From Hyphomicrobiales bacterium (GTDB lineage: Bacteria; Pseudomonadota; Alphaproteobacteria; Rhizobiales; Xanthobacteraceae): DNA of 40,538 nucleotides. Numbering within the stretch: the first letter of the stretch is position 1; every line of letters begins with the position of its first letter. The stretch is taken from contig PLBP01000027.1 of the NCBI GenBank assembly GCA_003135415.1, positions 8,260-48,797 of the forward strand. Reading direction: 5' to 3'. The position numbers were made by a program, and so were the translations under genes. Below the pieces are notes generated by a model. It had not been told where the DNA came from. It ran no database searches and worked only from the letters and a program-made list of their open reading frames with translations. Positions 29,689 through 39,752 of the stretch are shown here, piece by piece.

Positions 29689-31614
29689 ATGGCAACCACG
29701 CACTACGGCCCCGCTGGAGCCGTGGTTCCCGCCACTGGGAACGGCACCCACCCACCCGGTCAAAGTTTCTGGGCGCTGACGCTTGGCTGCATCGGCGTCG
29801 TCTATGGCGATATCGGCACGAGCCCACTTTATGCCGTGCGTGAGGCCGTGATCGCCGCCGTAGGAGCGAACGGCGAGGTGACGAGCGGCGCCGTGCTCGG
29901 GGTGCTTTCGCTGATCATCTGGTCCCTTCTCATCGTCGTCACGGCAAAATACGTGTTCATCCTGTTGCGCGCGGACAACAAAGGCGAGGGCGGCACGCTT
30001 TCGCTGATGGCACTGGCGCAGCGGGCGCTGGGACGGCCGAGCGGGTTGATTCTGCTGTTGGGCATCACGGGCGCCGCGCTCTTTTACGGCGATGCCATGA
30101 TCACGCCGGCAATCTCCGTGCTCTCGGCGGTCGAAGGCATCAAGGTCGCGACCCCCGCTTTCGATCACTATATCCTGCCGCTCACCGTCGTGATTCTGGC
30201 GGGTTTGTTCGCGGTGCAATCGCGCGGCACCGCGGCCGTCTCCGTTTTCTTCGGGCCGGTGACGGCGATCTGGTTTCTGGCGATTGCCGCGGCAGGCATC
30301 GCCCACATCGTCCGTGTCCCAAGCGTGCTCGTTGCCTTCAGCCCGACCTACGCGGTCGGCTTCATGCTGCACCATGGGATGATCGGCTTCGTTACGCTCG
30401 GCGCGGTGTTCTTGGCCGTGACCGGCGCCGAGGCGCTCTATGCCGACCTCGGTCATTTCGGCCGGAAGCCGATTCAGTTCGCGTGGCTCGTGCTCGTCTT
30501 TCCGGCGCTCGCGATCAATTATTTCGGACAGGGCGCGCTTCTGCTCGACAATCCGAAGGCGATCGAAAATCCGTTCTTTCTGCTTTATCCGGAATGGGCG
30601 TTGTTGCCGATGGTGGTGCTCGCCACCGTCGCGACCGTGATCGCGAGCCAAGCCGTGATCACCGGCGCCTATTCGCTGACCCAACAGGCGATTCAGCTGG
30701 GGCTCTTGCCCCGTCTCCACATTCTCCATACCTCGGCATCGCTCGTGGGCCAGATCTATATCCCGCGGGTGAACTGGCTCCTGCTCGCGGGCGTCTTGCT
30801 GCTGGTCGGACTTTTCCGTTCCTCAAGCGCGCTCGCCTCGGCCTACGGCATCGCGGTGACGGGCACGATGGTGGTGACCACGATCATGGCCTTCGTCGTG
30901 ATCTGGCGGATGTGGGGTTGGAATCCCTTCGCCGCCGCGGCGCTGATCGTGCCGTTCGTGTTTCTCGACATCACCTTCCTCGCGGCCAATCTTCTGAAGG
31001 TGGCGGAGGGCGGCTGGATTTCGCTGTTCGTGGGCGGGATGTTGATCATCGTCATGGTCACCTGGCGGCGGGGCGCGCGGCTTTTGTTCGAGAAGACCCG
31101 CAAGCAGGAAGTTTCGCTCATCGATCTTGTGAAGAATCTCGAAAAGAAGCCGATCCACCGCGTGCCGGGAACCGCGATCTTCTTCACCAGCGATCCGGAA
31201 AGCGCGCCGACCGCGCTCCTGCACAGCCTCAAGCATTACAAGGTGCTGCACGAGGAGAACGTCATTCTCACGCTCGTGACCGACGAATTGCCGCGCGTAT
31301 GCGCCGACGAGCGTGTGACGATGGACTACATCAGCAAGACTTTTGCGCGCATCACGATCCGCTACGGTTTCATGGAAAATCCGAACGTGCCGCGAGCGCT
31401 CTCGCTGGCGAAGAAGCTCGGTTGGAACTTCGATATCATGAAGACGTCGTTCTTCCTGTCGCGGCGCACGCTGAAGCCCTCGCCGCATTCCGGCATGCCG
31501 CACTGGCAGGACCATCTGTTCGTCGGGCTTGCACGCACCGCCAACGACGCCACCGCCTATTTCCAGATTCCTTCCGAGCGCGTGGTCGAGATCGGCACAC
31601 AAGTCACCGTGTAA
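29689..31614 (+). CDS. kup: Kup-type potassium uptake protein
   Basis: A 641-aa inner-membrane K+/H+ symporter of the KUP/HAK family with about twelve helices up to residue ~460 and a cytoplasmic C-terminal domain. Signature motifs: [18 protein letters not shown] near the N terminus, [36 protein letters not shown] and [11 protein letters not shown]. The C-terminal part includes [20 protein letters not shown]. Length matches the family. The carboxylase gene starts 21 bp after its stop, so the two may share a transcript despite unrelated roles. Confidence 0.95.
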   Translation: MATTHYGPAGAVVPATGNGTHPPGQSFWALTLGCIGVVYGDIGTSPLYAVREAVIAAVGANGEVTSGAVLGVLSLIIWSLLIVVTAKYVFILLRADNKGEGGTLSLMALAQRALGRPSGLILLLGITGAALFYGDAMITPAISVLSAVEGIKVATPAFDHYILPLTVVILAGLFAVQSRGTAAVSVFFGPVTAIWFLAIAAAGIAHIVRVPSVLVAFSPTYAVGFMLHHGMIGFVTLGAVFLAVTGAEALYADLGHFGRKPIQFAWLVLVFPALAINYFGQGALLLDNPKAIENPFFLLYPEWALLPMVVLATVATVIASQAVITGAYSLTQQAIQLGLLPRLHILHTSASLVGQIYIPRVNWLLLAGVLLLVGLFRSSSALASAYGIAVTGTMVVTTIMAFVVIWRMWGWNPFAAAALIVPFVFLDITFLAANLLKVAEGGWISLFVGGMLIIVMVTWRRGARLLFEKTRKQEVSLIDLVKNLEKKPIHRVPGTAIFFTSDPESAPTALLHSLKHYKVLHEENVILTLVTDELPRVCADERVTMDYISKTFARITIRYGFMENPNVPRALSLAKKLGWNFDIMKTSFFLSRRTLKPSPHSGMPHWQDHLFVGLARTANDATAYFQIPSERVVEIGTQVTV

Positions 31615-31635
31615 GGGGCACTAGTATCCGCCGCC

Positions 31636-33621
31636 ATGCTTCGCTCCGTCCTCATCGCTAATCGCGGCGAAATCGCCGTCCGCGTGATCCGCACCGCGCG
31701 GACGCTCGGCTTGCGCACCATCGCCGTTTACTCCGACGCCGACCGCGATGCGTTGCACGTCAAGCTCGCCGATGAAGCGCACTACATCGGGCCGGCGTCC
31801 GCGCGTGCGAGCTATCTCGATGTCGCGCGCATCATCGAGGTCGCGCGTAAAGCGCGAGCCGAGTGCATCCATCCCGGCTACGGATTTCTCTCGGAGCGGC
31901 CGGAGCTCGTCGAGGGCTCGATCGCCGCCGGCATCGTCTTCGTCGGGCCGCCGCCTGCGGCGATGCGCGCGATGGGCTCGAAAAGCGAAGCCAAGGCCTT
32001 GATGGCGAAAGCGGGCGTGCCGGTGGTGCCCGGCTATCACGGCGAGCGTCAGGAGCCCGCGTTCCTGAAACAGAAATCCTATGAAACCGGATACCCGGTG
32101 CTGATCAAGGCAGTCGCGGGCGGTGGCGGCAAGGGCATGCGCAAGGTCGACAAGCAAATCGATTTCGAGAATGCGCTCGCTGCGGCGCAGCGCGAAGCGG
32201 AGTCTTCTTTCGGCGATCGCCGCGTGCTCATCGAAAAAGCGATCGAGAATCCGCGCCACATCGAAATTCAGATTTTCGCCGACAACCACGGCAACGCCGT
32301 GCATCTCTTCGAGCGCGATTGCTCGGCGCAGCGGCGACACCAAAAAGTATTGGAAGAAGCGCCCGCGCCCGGCATGACCGCGGAACTGCGCGAAGCCATG
32401 ACCAAGGCAGCGGTGACGGCGGCGAAAACCGTCGGCTACCAAGGCGCGGGCACCGTCGAGTTCATCGTCGACGGCGCCAAGGGATTGCGTACCGACGGAT
32501 ATTATTTTCTCGAAATGAACACGCGGCTGCAGGTCGAGCATCCGGTGACCGAGATGGTGACTGGGCTCGATCTCGTCGAGTGGCAATTTCGCGTCGCGGC
32601 GGGAGAAAAGCTGCCGCTCGAGCAAGAAGAGATTCGCTTGCAAGGTCATGCGGTCGAGGTGCGGCTTTACGCCGAGGATCCGGAAAAAGGATTCCTGCCT
32701 TCGACCGGAAAGCTGCACGCGCTGCAATTCCCCAAAGGCGACGGGATTAGGGTCGATACCGGCGTTGCGGCGGGCGACGAAGTGACGCCGTTCTACGATC
32801 CGATGATCGCGAAACTGATCGCCTATGCGCCGACGCGCGAGGAGGCGCTCGGCCGCCTCGCCCACGCGCTCGATGACACGGTGATCGTGGGCCCGCGCAG
32901 CAACGTGGCATTCCTGCATGCGCTGGTGATGCTGCCGGCGGTGCGCGAGGGAAAAATTGACACCGGGTTGATCGCGCGCGAGGCGAGCGCGCTCGGCTCG
33001 GAACCGCGCCCGACCGATTTCGCGGCGGCCGCGCGCGCGGTCGAGAAACTGGTCGCGCGCGAGCAATCGCGCATGGCCCTGCGTACGCGAAAACGCTCCA
33101 ATGAGCGGCACTCGCCGTGGGACGCGCGCGATGCCTTCGGATTTAACGCTGCGCGCGAGACGAGCTACGCCGTGAATATCAACGGCACCCGGACGCTCGC
33201 TCGCGTCCGTTTCGATGCCGATGGCATTCACGCGAGCGTCGACGGGCAGAAATCCATCAACTGCGCGGTTGTCGAAGCGGGCGAGGCCGTCATCGCCTGG
33301 CACCAGGGCCGGCAGACCAAGGTCTTGCCGGAGGAGGCGATTGCGGTCGACCTCGAGCATCTCGATACCGGCGGCGTCGTCAGCGCACCCATGCACGGCA
33401 AGGTGCTTTCGATCGAGGTGAAAGCGGGCGAGCGTGTAAGCAAGGGACAGCGGCTCGTGGTGATCGAGGCGATGAAGATGGAGCACGCCCTGACTTCGCC
33501 GCTCGACGGCGCCGTCAGCGAGGTCGCGGTGAGCGCGGGCGATCAAGTGGCGGAACGGGCGAAGCTCCTGGTGATCGTGGCCGACCAAAGCCCCGCAGAC
33601 AGCGTTGCGAAGAAATCATGA
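31636..33621 (+). CDS. mccA: Methylcrotonyl-CoA carboxylase, biotin-carrying (alpha) subunit
   Basis: A 661-aa subunit that carboxylates its own biotin using ATP and bicarbonate. Biotin carboxylase N domain (1-110, VLIANRGEIAVRVIRTAR), ATP-grasp domain (about 115-325, with KAVAGGGGKGMR and FLEMNTRLQVEHPVTEMVTG), C domain to about 445, a linker region, and a biotinyl domain at the end with the lysine in EAMKMEHAL. Assigned to methylcrotonyl- rather than propionyl- or acetyl-CoA carboxylase because of the beta subunit at 22063 and isovaleryl-CoA dehydrogenase at 9148; by sequence alone the assignment would be less firm. Confidence 0.92.
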   Translation: MLRSVLIANRGEIAVRVIRTARTLGLRTIAVYSDADRDALHVKLADEAHYIGPASARASYLDVARIIEVARKARAECIHPGYGFLSERPELVEGSIAAGIVFVGPPPAAMRAMGSKSEAKALMAKAGVPVVPGYHGERQEPAFLKQKSYETGYPVLIKAVAGGGGKGMRKVDKQIDFENALAAAQREAESSFGDRRVLIEKAIENPRHIEIQIFADNHGNAVHLFERDCSAQRRHQKVLEEAPAPGMTAELREAMTKAAVTAAKTVGYQGAGTVEFIVDGAKGLRTDGYYFLEMNTRLQVEHPVTEMVTGLDLVEWQFRVAAGEKLPLEQEEIRLQGHAVEVRLYAEDPEKGFLPSTGKLHALQFPKGDGIRVDTGVAAGDEVTPFYDPMIAKLIAYAPTREEALGRLAHALDDTVIVGPRSNVAFLHALVMLPAVREGKIDTGLIAREASALGSEPRPTDFAAAARAVEKLVAREQSRMALRTRKRSNERHSPWDARDAFGFNAARETSYAVNINGTRTLARVRFDADGIHASVDGQKSINCAVVEAGEAVIAWHQGRQTKVLPEEAIAVDLEHLDTGGVVSAPMHGKVLSIEVKAGERVSKGQRLVVIEAMKMEHALTSPLDGAVSEVAVSAGDQVAERAKLLVIVADQSPADSVAKKS

Positions 33622-33645
33622 CGTTGGAAAAGATTACTGCTCAGC

Positions 33646-33714
33646 GCCCTAAACCCGAAGTTCGCATGAGAGTGTGCCGCGAGGGCTTACGAACTTCGGA
33701 ATCGGGACATTAGG
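33646..33714. repeat. Intergenic palindrome, ~75-bp family, copy C
   Basis: One arm (AAACCCGAAGTTCGCA) matches copy B and the other (TACGAACTTCGGAATCGGGA) matches copy A. Its core, read on the minus strand, is nearly that of copy A (GCGGCAC and CTCTCAT shared), so it is inserted in the opposite orientation. It lies between mccA and the DUF1489 gene. Confidence 0.75.
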
Positions 33715-33750
33715 GGTGAATCGCGGCCAGCGTTCGTCTACAACAGCGCC

Positions 33751-34188
33751 ATGACCCTTCATCTCATCAAGCTCTGCGTCGGCGTCGACACGATCAGCGA
33801 TCTGGAGGAGTGGATCGAGCGGCGGTTGCGCGAGAAACGCCGCAAGAAACAGCCCGCTGAGCATATCCACACCACGCGTATGATGCCGACGCGGAAGGAC
33901 GAATTGCTCGACGGCGGCTCGCTTTATTGGGTGATCCGCGGCGAGATCGCCTGCCGCGAGCGGCTTCTGGATATCCGTCCCTTCGTCGACAAGGAGGGGG
34001 TCAAGCGCTGCCGGCTGGTGATGGACGGAAAAGTCGTACCGGTGCTGCCAAACCCGCGCGGACCCTTTCAGGGCTGGCGTTATCTGCCGGCGAAAGAGGC
34101 GCCGGCGGACCTTTCAAAAAGCGGCAAGGGCGTCGCGCAATTACCCGAAAAATTGCGGCGCGAATTGCGGGAGCTCGGATTGCTTTGA
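33751..34188 (+). CDS. DUF1489 family protein
   Basis: A 145-aa soluble protein that matches DUF1489, a family I know from alphaproteobacteria. HLIKLCVGVDTISDLEEW opens it and GSLYWVIRGEIACRERLLDI, VMDGKVVPVLPNPRGPFQGW and YLPAKEAPADL are the conserved blocks. Function unknown. The start ATG is well placed before the domain; a clear ribosome site is not visible. Confidence 0.88.
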   Translation: MTLHLIKLCVGVDTISDLEEWIERRLREKRRKKQPAEHIHTTRMMPTRKDELLDGGSLYWVIRGEIACRERLLDIRPFVDKEGVKRCRLVMDGKVVPVLPNPRGPFQGWRYLPAKEAPADLSKSGKGVAQLPEKLRRELRELGLL

Positions 34189-34258
34189 GTGGGGATGGAA
34201 CCGCGAAGCCCGCGCCGCCGTTATCGCTCGTCATCGAAATCGGACGAGAGTGGATGCC

Positions 34259-34459
34259 ATGGCACAAGCAAGGCAAGTAAGCCCAAGCTACGAAGAGCCG
34301 GAAAAGAACGTGGCCAATCAGCGTAATCCCGTGGTGTTGCCGCCGAGCAAGGCGCGCGCGGGCATCATGGACCGCGACACGCTCTACATGTTGATCGTTG
34401 GGACCCTGCTAACGGTCCTCATCTTCGCGGCGATCTTTGTCTATTTCAGGAACGCTTAA
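34259..34459 (+). CDS. Small C-tail membrane protein, 66 aa
   Basis: A 66-aa protein with a polar N-terminal part and one C-terminal helix, [19 protein letters not shown], ending FRNA. Start ATG at 34259 with GAGAG before it; a GTG nine bases earlier is possible. Its last 14 bp overlap the end of the convergent panC gene. Family unknown to me. Confidence 0.6.
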   Translation: MAQARQVSPSYEEPEKNVANQRNPVVLPPSKARAGIMDRDTLYMLIVGTLLTVLIFAAIFVYFRNA

Positions 34460-35312
34460 GCGGAACGCCGAGATTGTCGATCAGGCGCGTCGTGCCAAGT
34501 TTTGCGGCGACCAGAAGCCGGATCGGCCCCTCTTTCGGCGAAGCAATCGGAACGAGCGTTTCGGCGTGACGCGCCTCGAAATAATCGATCTTGAAGCCTG
34601 CGCGCTCGATCGCCATTTTTCCGTGCGCCATGATTTCGGCGAGCGAACCACGTCCGACGAGGGCGGCGGCGCTTTCTTGCAACGTGCGATGGAGGATGGG
34701 CGCTGCTTTTCGCTCGTCGGGCGTGAGGTAAACGTTGCGCGAAGATAGGGCGAGACCGTCTTTTTCCCGCACCGTCCGCCCGCCCACGATCTTGATCGGC
34801 AGCGCGAGGTCGCGCACCAGGCGCCGGATGACGAGAAGCTGCTGGTAGTCCTTCTCGCCGAATATCGCGATGTCGGGCAGGGCCGCGATCAGGAGCTTCG
34901 CCACAATCGTCGCGACACCGCCGAAAAAATGCGGGCGAAACTTATCCTCGAGCCCGGCCAAGGCCGGCCCTTCGGGGGCAATCCGCGTCGCGAAACCTTC
35001 GGGATAGAGTTCCGCGACTTCAGGGGCGAAGACTAAGTCGGTCTTCTCAGCAGCCAATGCGGCGATATCGACCTTCCAGGTGCGCGGGTAGCGCCCGAAA
35101 TCCTCGTACGGGGCGAATTGGGCCGGGTTAACGAAGATCGAGACCACGGTCCGGCGGGCCAGGCGGCGGGCGAGCCGCACCAGCGAAATATGGCCGTCAT
35201 GCAAGGCGCCCATAGTGGGCACGAGGGCGATGCTGCTTTTGCGAGATCGAAAGCCCGCAATCGTGGCGCGCAGCGCCTTCACCGTACGAACGACCCGAAG
35301 CGGGACGGCCAT
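34446..35312 (-). CDS. panC: Pantothenate synthetase PanC
   Basis: A 288-aa cytoplasmic ligase that joins pantoate and beta-alanine with ATP to form pantothenate, the precursor of CoA. The nucleotidyltransferase HIGH-type motif is seen in [14 protein letters not shown], then [35 protein letters not shown], and the KMSKS-like [18 protein letters not shown] at 35312 with GGAG six bases before is chosen over a TTG at 35324. The panB gene is not in the window. It is divergent from mipZ. Confidence 0.96.
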   Translation of the reverse strand: MAVPLRVVRTVKALRATIAGFRSRKSSIALVPTMGALHDGHISLVRLARRLARRTVVSIFVNPAQFAPYEDFGRYPRTWKVDIAALAAEKTDLVFAPEVAELYPEGFATRIAPEGPALAGLEDKFRPHFFGGVATIVAKLLIAALPDIAIFGEKDYQQLLVIRRLVRDLALPIKIVGGRTVREKDGLALSSRNVYLTPDERKAAPILHRTLQESAAALVGRGSLAEIMAHGKMAIERAGFKIDYFEARHAETLVPIASPKEGPIRLLVAAKLGTTRLIDNLGVPLKRS

Positions 35313-35514
35313 GCCTGTCTCCAAGCCCTTGAATTCGAAAGGGCGCGGACCCTAGCAAACGCTCCGAGACCGGGCCAAGGGCGAGCGGTAACCGGAGATG
35401 CAAAATTGATCCGCCGCAAGGCGTCTTGCCGCGACTTCTCGCTTGACGTTTTGGCCGATCGGTTCGCACAATTGCTTCATTGGGCGACCCTGTAGGGTTG
35501 GGTTGGGGTTGTTA

Positions 35515-36462
35515 ATGCGTATCGAGAGTCAGGCGTTTCTGAACGCGGCGGCACAGGCGAGAACAGTCCGGTCGCACGTCATCGTGCTCGCCAACGAGAA
35601 AGGCGGCTCGGGAAAGACAACGACTGCGATGCACGTCATCACGGCGCTGTTGAAAGCGGGCCAGCGCGTCGCCGCCATCGACATCGACAGCCGCCAGAAA
35701 AGCCTCACCCGTTACATTTTAAATCGTAAGAGCTGGGCGAAAAAAACCGGCGTCCGGCTCGAATTGCCCGACCACTATGTCGTCGACCGGGCGAACACGC
35801 GCAGCGTCGACGAGAACGAGGCGGCGGAATTCGCCGGCTTCGCCACCGCGATCATGGCGATCGAAAAGAACCACGATTTCGTCGTGATCGATACGCCGGC
35901 GAGCGACAGCTACCTGATGCGGCTCGCGCATTCGATGGCCGACACGCTGATTACGCCGCTCAACGACAGCTACATCGATTTCGACGTGTTCGCGAGCGTC
36001 GATCCGGAGAGTTACGAAGTGACCGGCACGAGCCATTATTCGGAGATGGTGCGCGAAGCGCGCCGCCAGCGCCGCCTCGTCGCGGACTCGGACACCGATT
36101 GGGTCGTCATGCGCAACCGCCTCGGCCAACTGGAGACCCGCAACGGCCGCAACATCGCCGAGGGCCTCGCCGAACTTTCCCGGCGCATGTCGTTCCGCCA
36201 GAGCGACGGCCTCAGCGAACGCGTGGTCTATCGCGAGATGTTCCCGCGTGGCCTGACGGTGCTCGATGCGCTGAACGAGCGCACTCTCGGGGTGAAGCCG
36301 ACGCCCTCTCATCATGCAGCCTGCGAGGAAGTGCAGCGGTTCTTTGGCGCGCTCCGGCTCCCGATCGACGAGCGGGGCAAGCGGCGCGCGGCGGCGCGCG
36401 CCGAGTGGTTCCGCTGTTCCCGCCGTCCGCTCGAGAACTCCTCCGAATTGATGGGCGAGTGA
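35515..36462 (+). CDS. mipZ: MipZ-like ParA ATPase, division-site placement
   Basis: A 315-aa P-loop ATPase of the MipZ branch of ParA/MinD. In Caulobacter MipZ binds ParB at the poles and inhibits FtsZ, placing the division site. The deviant Walker A is VLANEKGGSGKTTTAMH with signature Lys; VVIDTPASDSYLMRLAHSMAD is the Walker B region, and TLITPLNDSYIDFDVFASVDP and WVVMRNRLGQLETRNGRNI match MipZ blocks. ATG at 35515 is chosen because the family begins there; upstream frame is unlikely. No ParB or FtsZ gene is in the window. Confidence 0.92.
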   Translation: MRIESQAFLNAAAQARTVRSHVIVLANEKGGSGKTTTAMHVITALLKAGQRVAAIDIDSRQKSLTRYILNRKSWAKKTGVRLELPDHYVVDRANTRSVDENEAAEFAGFATAIMAIEKNHDFVVIDTPASDSYLMRLAHSMADTLITPLNDSYIDFDVFASVDPESYEVTGTSHYSEMVREARRQRRLVADSDTDWVVMRNRLGQLETRNGRNIAEGLAELSRRMSFRQSDGLSERVVYREMFPRGLTVLDALNERTLGVKPTPSHHAACEEVQRFFGALRLPIDERGKRRAAARAEWFRCSRRPLENSSELMGE

Positions 36463-36563
36463 GGCTCACCGAGCCGTGATTGGGGCCGCTTGCGCGCGGC
36501 CCTAAAACCCCCAATCTGAGGTGCCTAGTCTGGGGGGGAAGCCCGCAGCCCGAGGGTTGTTTC

Positions 36564-37316
36564 ATGGCCAAGGACCGCGACGGGTCTCGCGCACCCGCGC
36601 CGCAAGCGGAAAAACCCGCCGCGGCTGCCAAATCGGATCGCGCCGAGATCGACCAATTTCTGGAGCGCGCCCGCGCCGTGGGACCGCGGCTCGACGGCAA
36701 GCGCGGCCGGCTCGTTTTCGCGCTCGACGCCACCATGAGCCGGGAGCCGACCTGGGATCTTGCTTGCTCGCTGCAAGGCGAGATGTTTGACGAAACGGCG
36801 GCGGTCGGCGGGCTCGACGTGCAGCTCGTCTATTACCGGGGCCTGCACGAATGCCGAAGCTCGAAATGGGTTTCGGATCCCAAGCGCCTCGGCGATTTGA
36901 TGGTGCGCATCCATTGCGAAGGCGGAAATACCCAGATCGGCCGCATGCTCGAACATGTGCGCAAGGAAACCAAGACGGCGAAGGTGAACGCGCTCGTCTT
37001 TGTTGGCGACGCGATGGAGGAAGGAATCGACGGCCTGTGCGCGCTTGCGGGCGAACTCGGCCTGTTGGGCGTGGCAGCCTTCATGTTTCAGGAGGGCCAC
37101 GATCCGGCCGCGGAGCGCGCTTTCAAGGAGATCGCGCGGCTCTCGAACGGCGCCTGGTGCCGCTTCGACGCGGGTGCTGCGGCGCAATTGCGCGAATTGC
37201 TGCGGGCGGCGGCGGCTTATGCGGCGGGTGGGCCGCTCGCGCTCGCGGACCTTTCCAAGCGCAAGGGCGGCGAGGGCGCCGTGCGTCTCCTCGGCCAGAT
37301 GAGATCGCGGCCATGA
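36564..37316 (+). CDS. VWA-like domain protein
   Basis: A 250-aa soluble protein. After an Ala/Lys-rich leader, a von Willebrand A-type fold runs from about residue 50: RLVFALDATMSREPTWDLA carries a DxTxS variant of the metal-site motif, GGNTQIGRMLEHV supplies the second loop, and NALVFVGDAMEEGID the third. It probably binds a protein partner through a metal ion. The start is ATG at 36564 (weak ribosome site GAGGG); the frame is open upstream. It is followed by the DnaJ-like gene with an ATGA overlap. Confidence 0.85.
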   Translation: MAKDRDGSRAPAPQAEKPAAAAKSDRAEIDQFLERARAVGPRLDGKRGRLVFALDATMSREPTWDLACSLQGEMFDETAAVGGLDVQLVYYRGLHECRSSKWVSDPKRLGDLMVRIHCEGGNTQIGRMLEHVRKETKTAKVNALVFVGDAMEEGIDGLCALAGELGLLGVAAFMFQEGHDPAAERAFKEIARLSNGAWCRFDAGAAAQLRELLRAAAAYAAGGPLALADLSKRKGGEGAVRLLGQMRSRP

Positions 37317-38014
37317 CGCCGCTCTTGATCGGTGTCGCCATCCTTCTCTTCGTGCTGGGGACGATGCGGATTTTGACGCTGGTCAATGCCCAGATGCTCG
37401 CCCGCAATTTGCGCCGCGGCGGCGGTGTCGCGGCGCTCGCGGGGGCCGTGTATTTTACCTTCACAGGCCGCTTGCCGGCGGCGATTCCGCTCGGCATTTT
37501 CGGCCTCGGACTTCTCAACCTTTTGCCGAGGGCCGCGAGCTTCGGCGCCCGCACGCGGCCTTCGCCCGGCCAGACTTCGAAAGTGCGCTCGCGCGCGATC
37601 GAGATGGAACTCGACCACGATAGCGGCGAGATGCACGGCACGTTCGTCGGCGGTAAATACGCGGGTGTCGCGCTGGAAGCGCTCGATCGCGCCGCGCTTA
37701 TGTCGGTGTTACCCGATCTCGACGAGGAGAGCCGCGCGCTACTCGAAGCTTATCTCGACCGCCGGGAGCCCAGTTGGCGTGAACACGTCGAGGAAGATGC
37801 GGGTGCGGGGCCGCGCCAGCCGCCGCGCCATGGCCCGATGACCGAGGAAGAGGCGTGTCAGATCCTCGGGATCGAACCAGCCGCGAGCGCGATCGAGATA
37901 AGACGGGCGCACCGCACGCTCATGAAGAAACTGCACCCCGACCAAGGGGGCTCGACGTACCTCGCCGCTCGCGTGAACGAGGCTAAGGAAATCCTTCTTC
38001 GCCGCCATCGCTAA
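37313..38014 (+). CDS. Membrane DnaJ-like protein with C-terminal J domain
   Basis: A 233-aa protein. Two hydrophobic segments (LLIGVAILLFVLGTMRIL and a second near 60-80) anchor it; a middle domain with MELDHDSGEMHGTFVGGKYAG follows, and the last ~65 residues are a J domain with the HPD motif in LMKKLHPDQGGS and MTEEEACQILGIEPAAS. It may recruit an Hsp70 (DnaK) to the membrane, as DjlA/TIM14-type proteins do. Translational coupling to the VWA gene (ATGA at 37313-37316) suggests a joint function. It converges on the carboxypeptidase gene. Confidence 0.88.
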   Translation: MTPLLIGVAILLFVLGTMRILTLVNAQMLARNLRRGGGVAALAGAVYFTFTGRLPAAIPLGIFGLGLLNLLPRAASFGARTRPSPGQTSKVRSRAIEMELDHDSGEMHGTFVGGKYAGVALEALDRAALMSVLPDLDEESRALLEAYLDRREPSWREHVEEDAGAGPRQPPRHGPMTEEEACQILGIEPAASAIEIRRAHRTLMKKLHPDQGGSTYLAARVNEAKEILLRRHR

Positions 38015-38063
38015 ACTCCAACGCTACACAACTCGTGACTAGCGACGCCTTGTCCCGTGACGT

Positions 38064-39752
38064 TCAGTTTCTGACCGGTATGCAAGCGAAGTCGTTTTTC
38101 TTGAGTACTTCGCAGGCCTTTCGCGCGTCCGCCTCGTCGCCAAAGCCGGCGAAGCGGGCGCGTACATACTCGACCGAGCCCTTGACCGTTTTTTCCGTGT
38201 AGGACTCTGCCCTGGAGAGAAATCCGGAAAGCCGCGCGCGGGCTGCGGCAATCCGACCCTTGGCCTCGCCTTCATCGGTATAGGCGCCGATTTGGATGTG
38301 CCAGCCCGGACGCGACGCGGCCGCGTTGTTGGGCAGGGAGACAGGTCCGATCGAGGCGACCGTCGACACCGGGCCGGAAGGAGGTGGGGAAAGCTGGGAC
38401 TGGTCCTTGCGGGCGATAGGCGCCGGCGAAACGGTCGCGGAAAGCGATGCGGTTGGCGGTGCCGGAGGCGGCGCGAATGGGGGCTGGACTGGGGCCGTGA
38501 TCGCCGCGGGCTGTGTCGTCGCCGGTAGCGCTTGTACGTTCACCGTGCCGGGCGTGGGGTTGGCCGGCGAAATGTCGATCGCGCCGGCGGCAGAGGACGA
38601 AATTTGCAAGGGCTGCAGCGGTGCCATGCCGGCGTTCGCGAAGGATGAAATTTTTAATACGCCGAGCGTACCGGGCTTCGCCTCGGGCAGGGGCTGCGGC
38701 TCGCCGCCTTTTGCGATCGCGACGGTGCGGACGGCATTCGGCCGGATCGGCTCGCGCGAACCCGGCACCGGCGGCGGCAACGGCGCGGAAGCGATGCGCG
38801 TTGTAGTGCTGCGCGCGGGCGGGGTGGGCGGCGCCTCGGCCACGAGCGGCAAGGTGCGCTCTCCGGCATAGGCCTTGGGCAGATAGTCGTCGATCAGGTC
38901 GCGCATGCGCTCGTCGCGGGCGCCGGCGCTGGCGCCCCCGAGCACGACGGCGACGATCGCGCGGTTGTTGAGCTTGACGCTGGTGACGAGATTGAATCCC
39001 GACGCGCGGGTATAGCCGGTCTTGATGCCGTCGACGCCCGCGCGGTTGATCAGACGATTGTGGTTTGCGATCTGTGTGCCGCGCCAAAGAAACGTCTTCA
39101 TCGAGAAGAAGCGATAGAGACGCGGAAAACGGTCCTGGATCGCGCGGCCGAGGAGGGCGAGGTCGCGCGCCGTCGTGACCTGCTCCTTGTCCGGCAGGCC
39201 CGAGGCGTTCTTGAATACGGTATCTTTCATCCCGAGCGCGCGAGCTTTCCTCGTCATCACGAGGGCGAAGGTGTCTTCGTCGCCCGCGACCGCCTCGGCG
39301 ATGGCGCACGCGACGTCGTTGGCCGAACGCGTGATCAGCGCTTTGATCGCGTCCTCGACTTCGATCTTTTCGCCCGCATCGAGGTCGAGCTTGGTCGGCG
39401 CCTGGTCGGCGGCGCGTTCCGAAATCGTGATCTTCTGGTCGAGCTTGATGCGCCCCGCCTCGATCTGCTCGAACAGGAGGTAGAGCGTCATGATCTTGGT
39501 GAGCGAGGCGGGATGCCTCGGCAAGTCCGCCTTCGTCTCTTGCAGGATCTTGCCGGTCTTGGCGTCGACGACGATCGAGGCAAAACCCTCGCGCCAGCCG
39601 GAGTCGGAATCGGAATCTTCATCCGCGCGGTTACGGCCGCGCGCTTCTACGTCGAAACTGTTGAAGAGAAGTGCAAGCATCGCGATCACAACAATCGCGA
39701 ACGCATTCCGCGAAATTCGCGGTGCTCCCCTACGCGAACGCAACATACACAC
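38064..39752 (-). CDS. D-alanyl-D-alanine carboxypeptidase with SPOR domain
   Basis: A 562-aa periplasmic penicillin-binding protein (PBP5/6 type, S11 family) that removes the terminal D-Ala of peptidoglycan stem peptides. An N-terminal helix (NAFAIVVIAMLALLFNS) is followed by an acidic stretch. Catalytic motifs: SLTK (Ser83-Lys86), SAN in ITRSANDVACAIAEA, and KTG in VDGIKTGYTRASGFN. A long Pro/Ala-rich linker leads to a C-terminal SPOR domain (about 485-562; GWHIQIGAYTDEGEAKGRI and onward), which binds denuded glycan at the division site. The alternative start ATG at 39746 is possible. Confidence 0.94.
   Translation of the reverse strand: MCMLRSRRGAPRISRNAFAIVVIAMLALLFNSFDVEARGRNRADEDSDSDSGWREGFASIVVDAKTGKILQETKADLPRHPASLTKIMTLYLLFEQIEAGRIKLDQKITISERAADQAPTKLDLDAGEKIEVEDAIKALITRSANDVACAIAEAVAGDEDTFALVMTRKARALGMKDTVFKNASGLPDKEQVTTARDLALLGRAIQDRFPRLYRFFSMKTFLWRGTQIANHNRLINRAGVDGIKTGYTRASGFNLVTSVKLNNRAIVAVVLGGASAGARDERMRDLIDDYLPKAYAGERTLPLVAEAPPTPPARSTTTRIASAPLPPPVPGSREPIRPNAVRTVAIAKGGEPQPLPEAKPGTLGVLKISSFANAGMAPLQPLQISSSAAGAIDISPANPTPGTVNVQALPATTQPAAITAPVQPPFAPPPAPPTASLSATVSPAPIARKDQSQLSPPPSGPVSTVASIGPVSLPNNAAASRPGWHIQIGAYTDEGEAKGRIAAARARLSGFLSRAESYTEKTVKGSVEYVRARFAGFGDEADARKACEVLKKNDFACIPVRN

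Noticed and set aside
29563-30729. 388-codon minus-strand frame opposite kup
   Set aside because: Composition is dominated by Arg, Glu, His and Gln without hydrophobic core; it mirrors the kup coding strand.
31621-33588. Very long open frame (655 codons) on the minus strand opposite mccA
   Set aside because: It is the antisense of a clear biotin carboxylase gene in GC-rich DNA, has no ribosome site or known domain, and is rich in Arg/His/Asp as antisense frames are.
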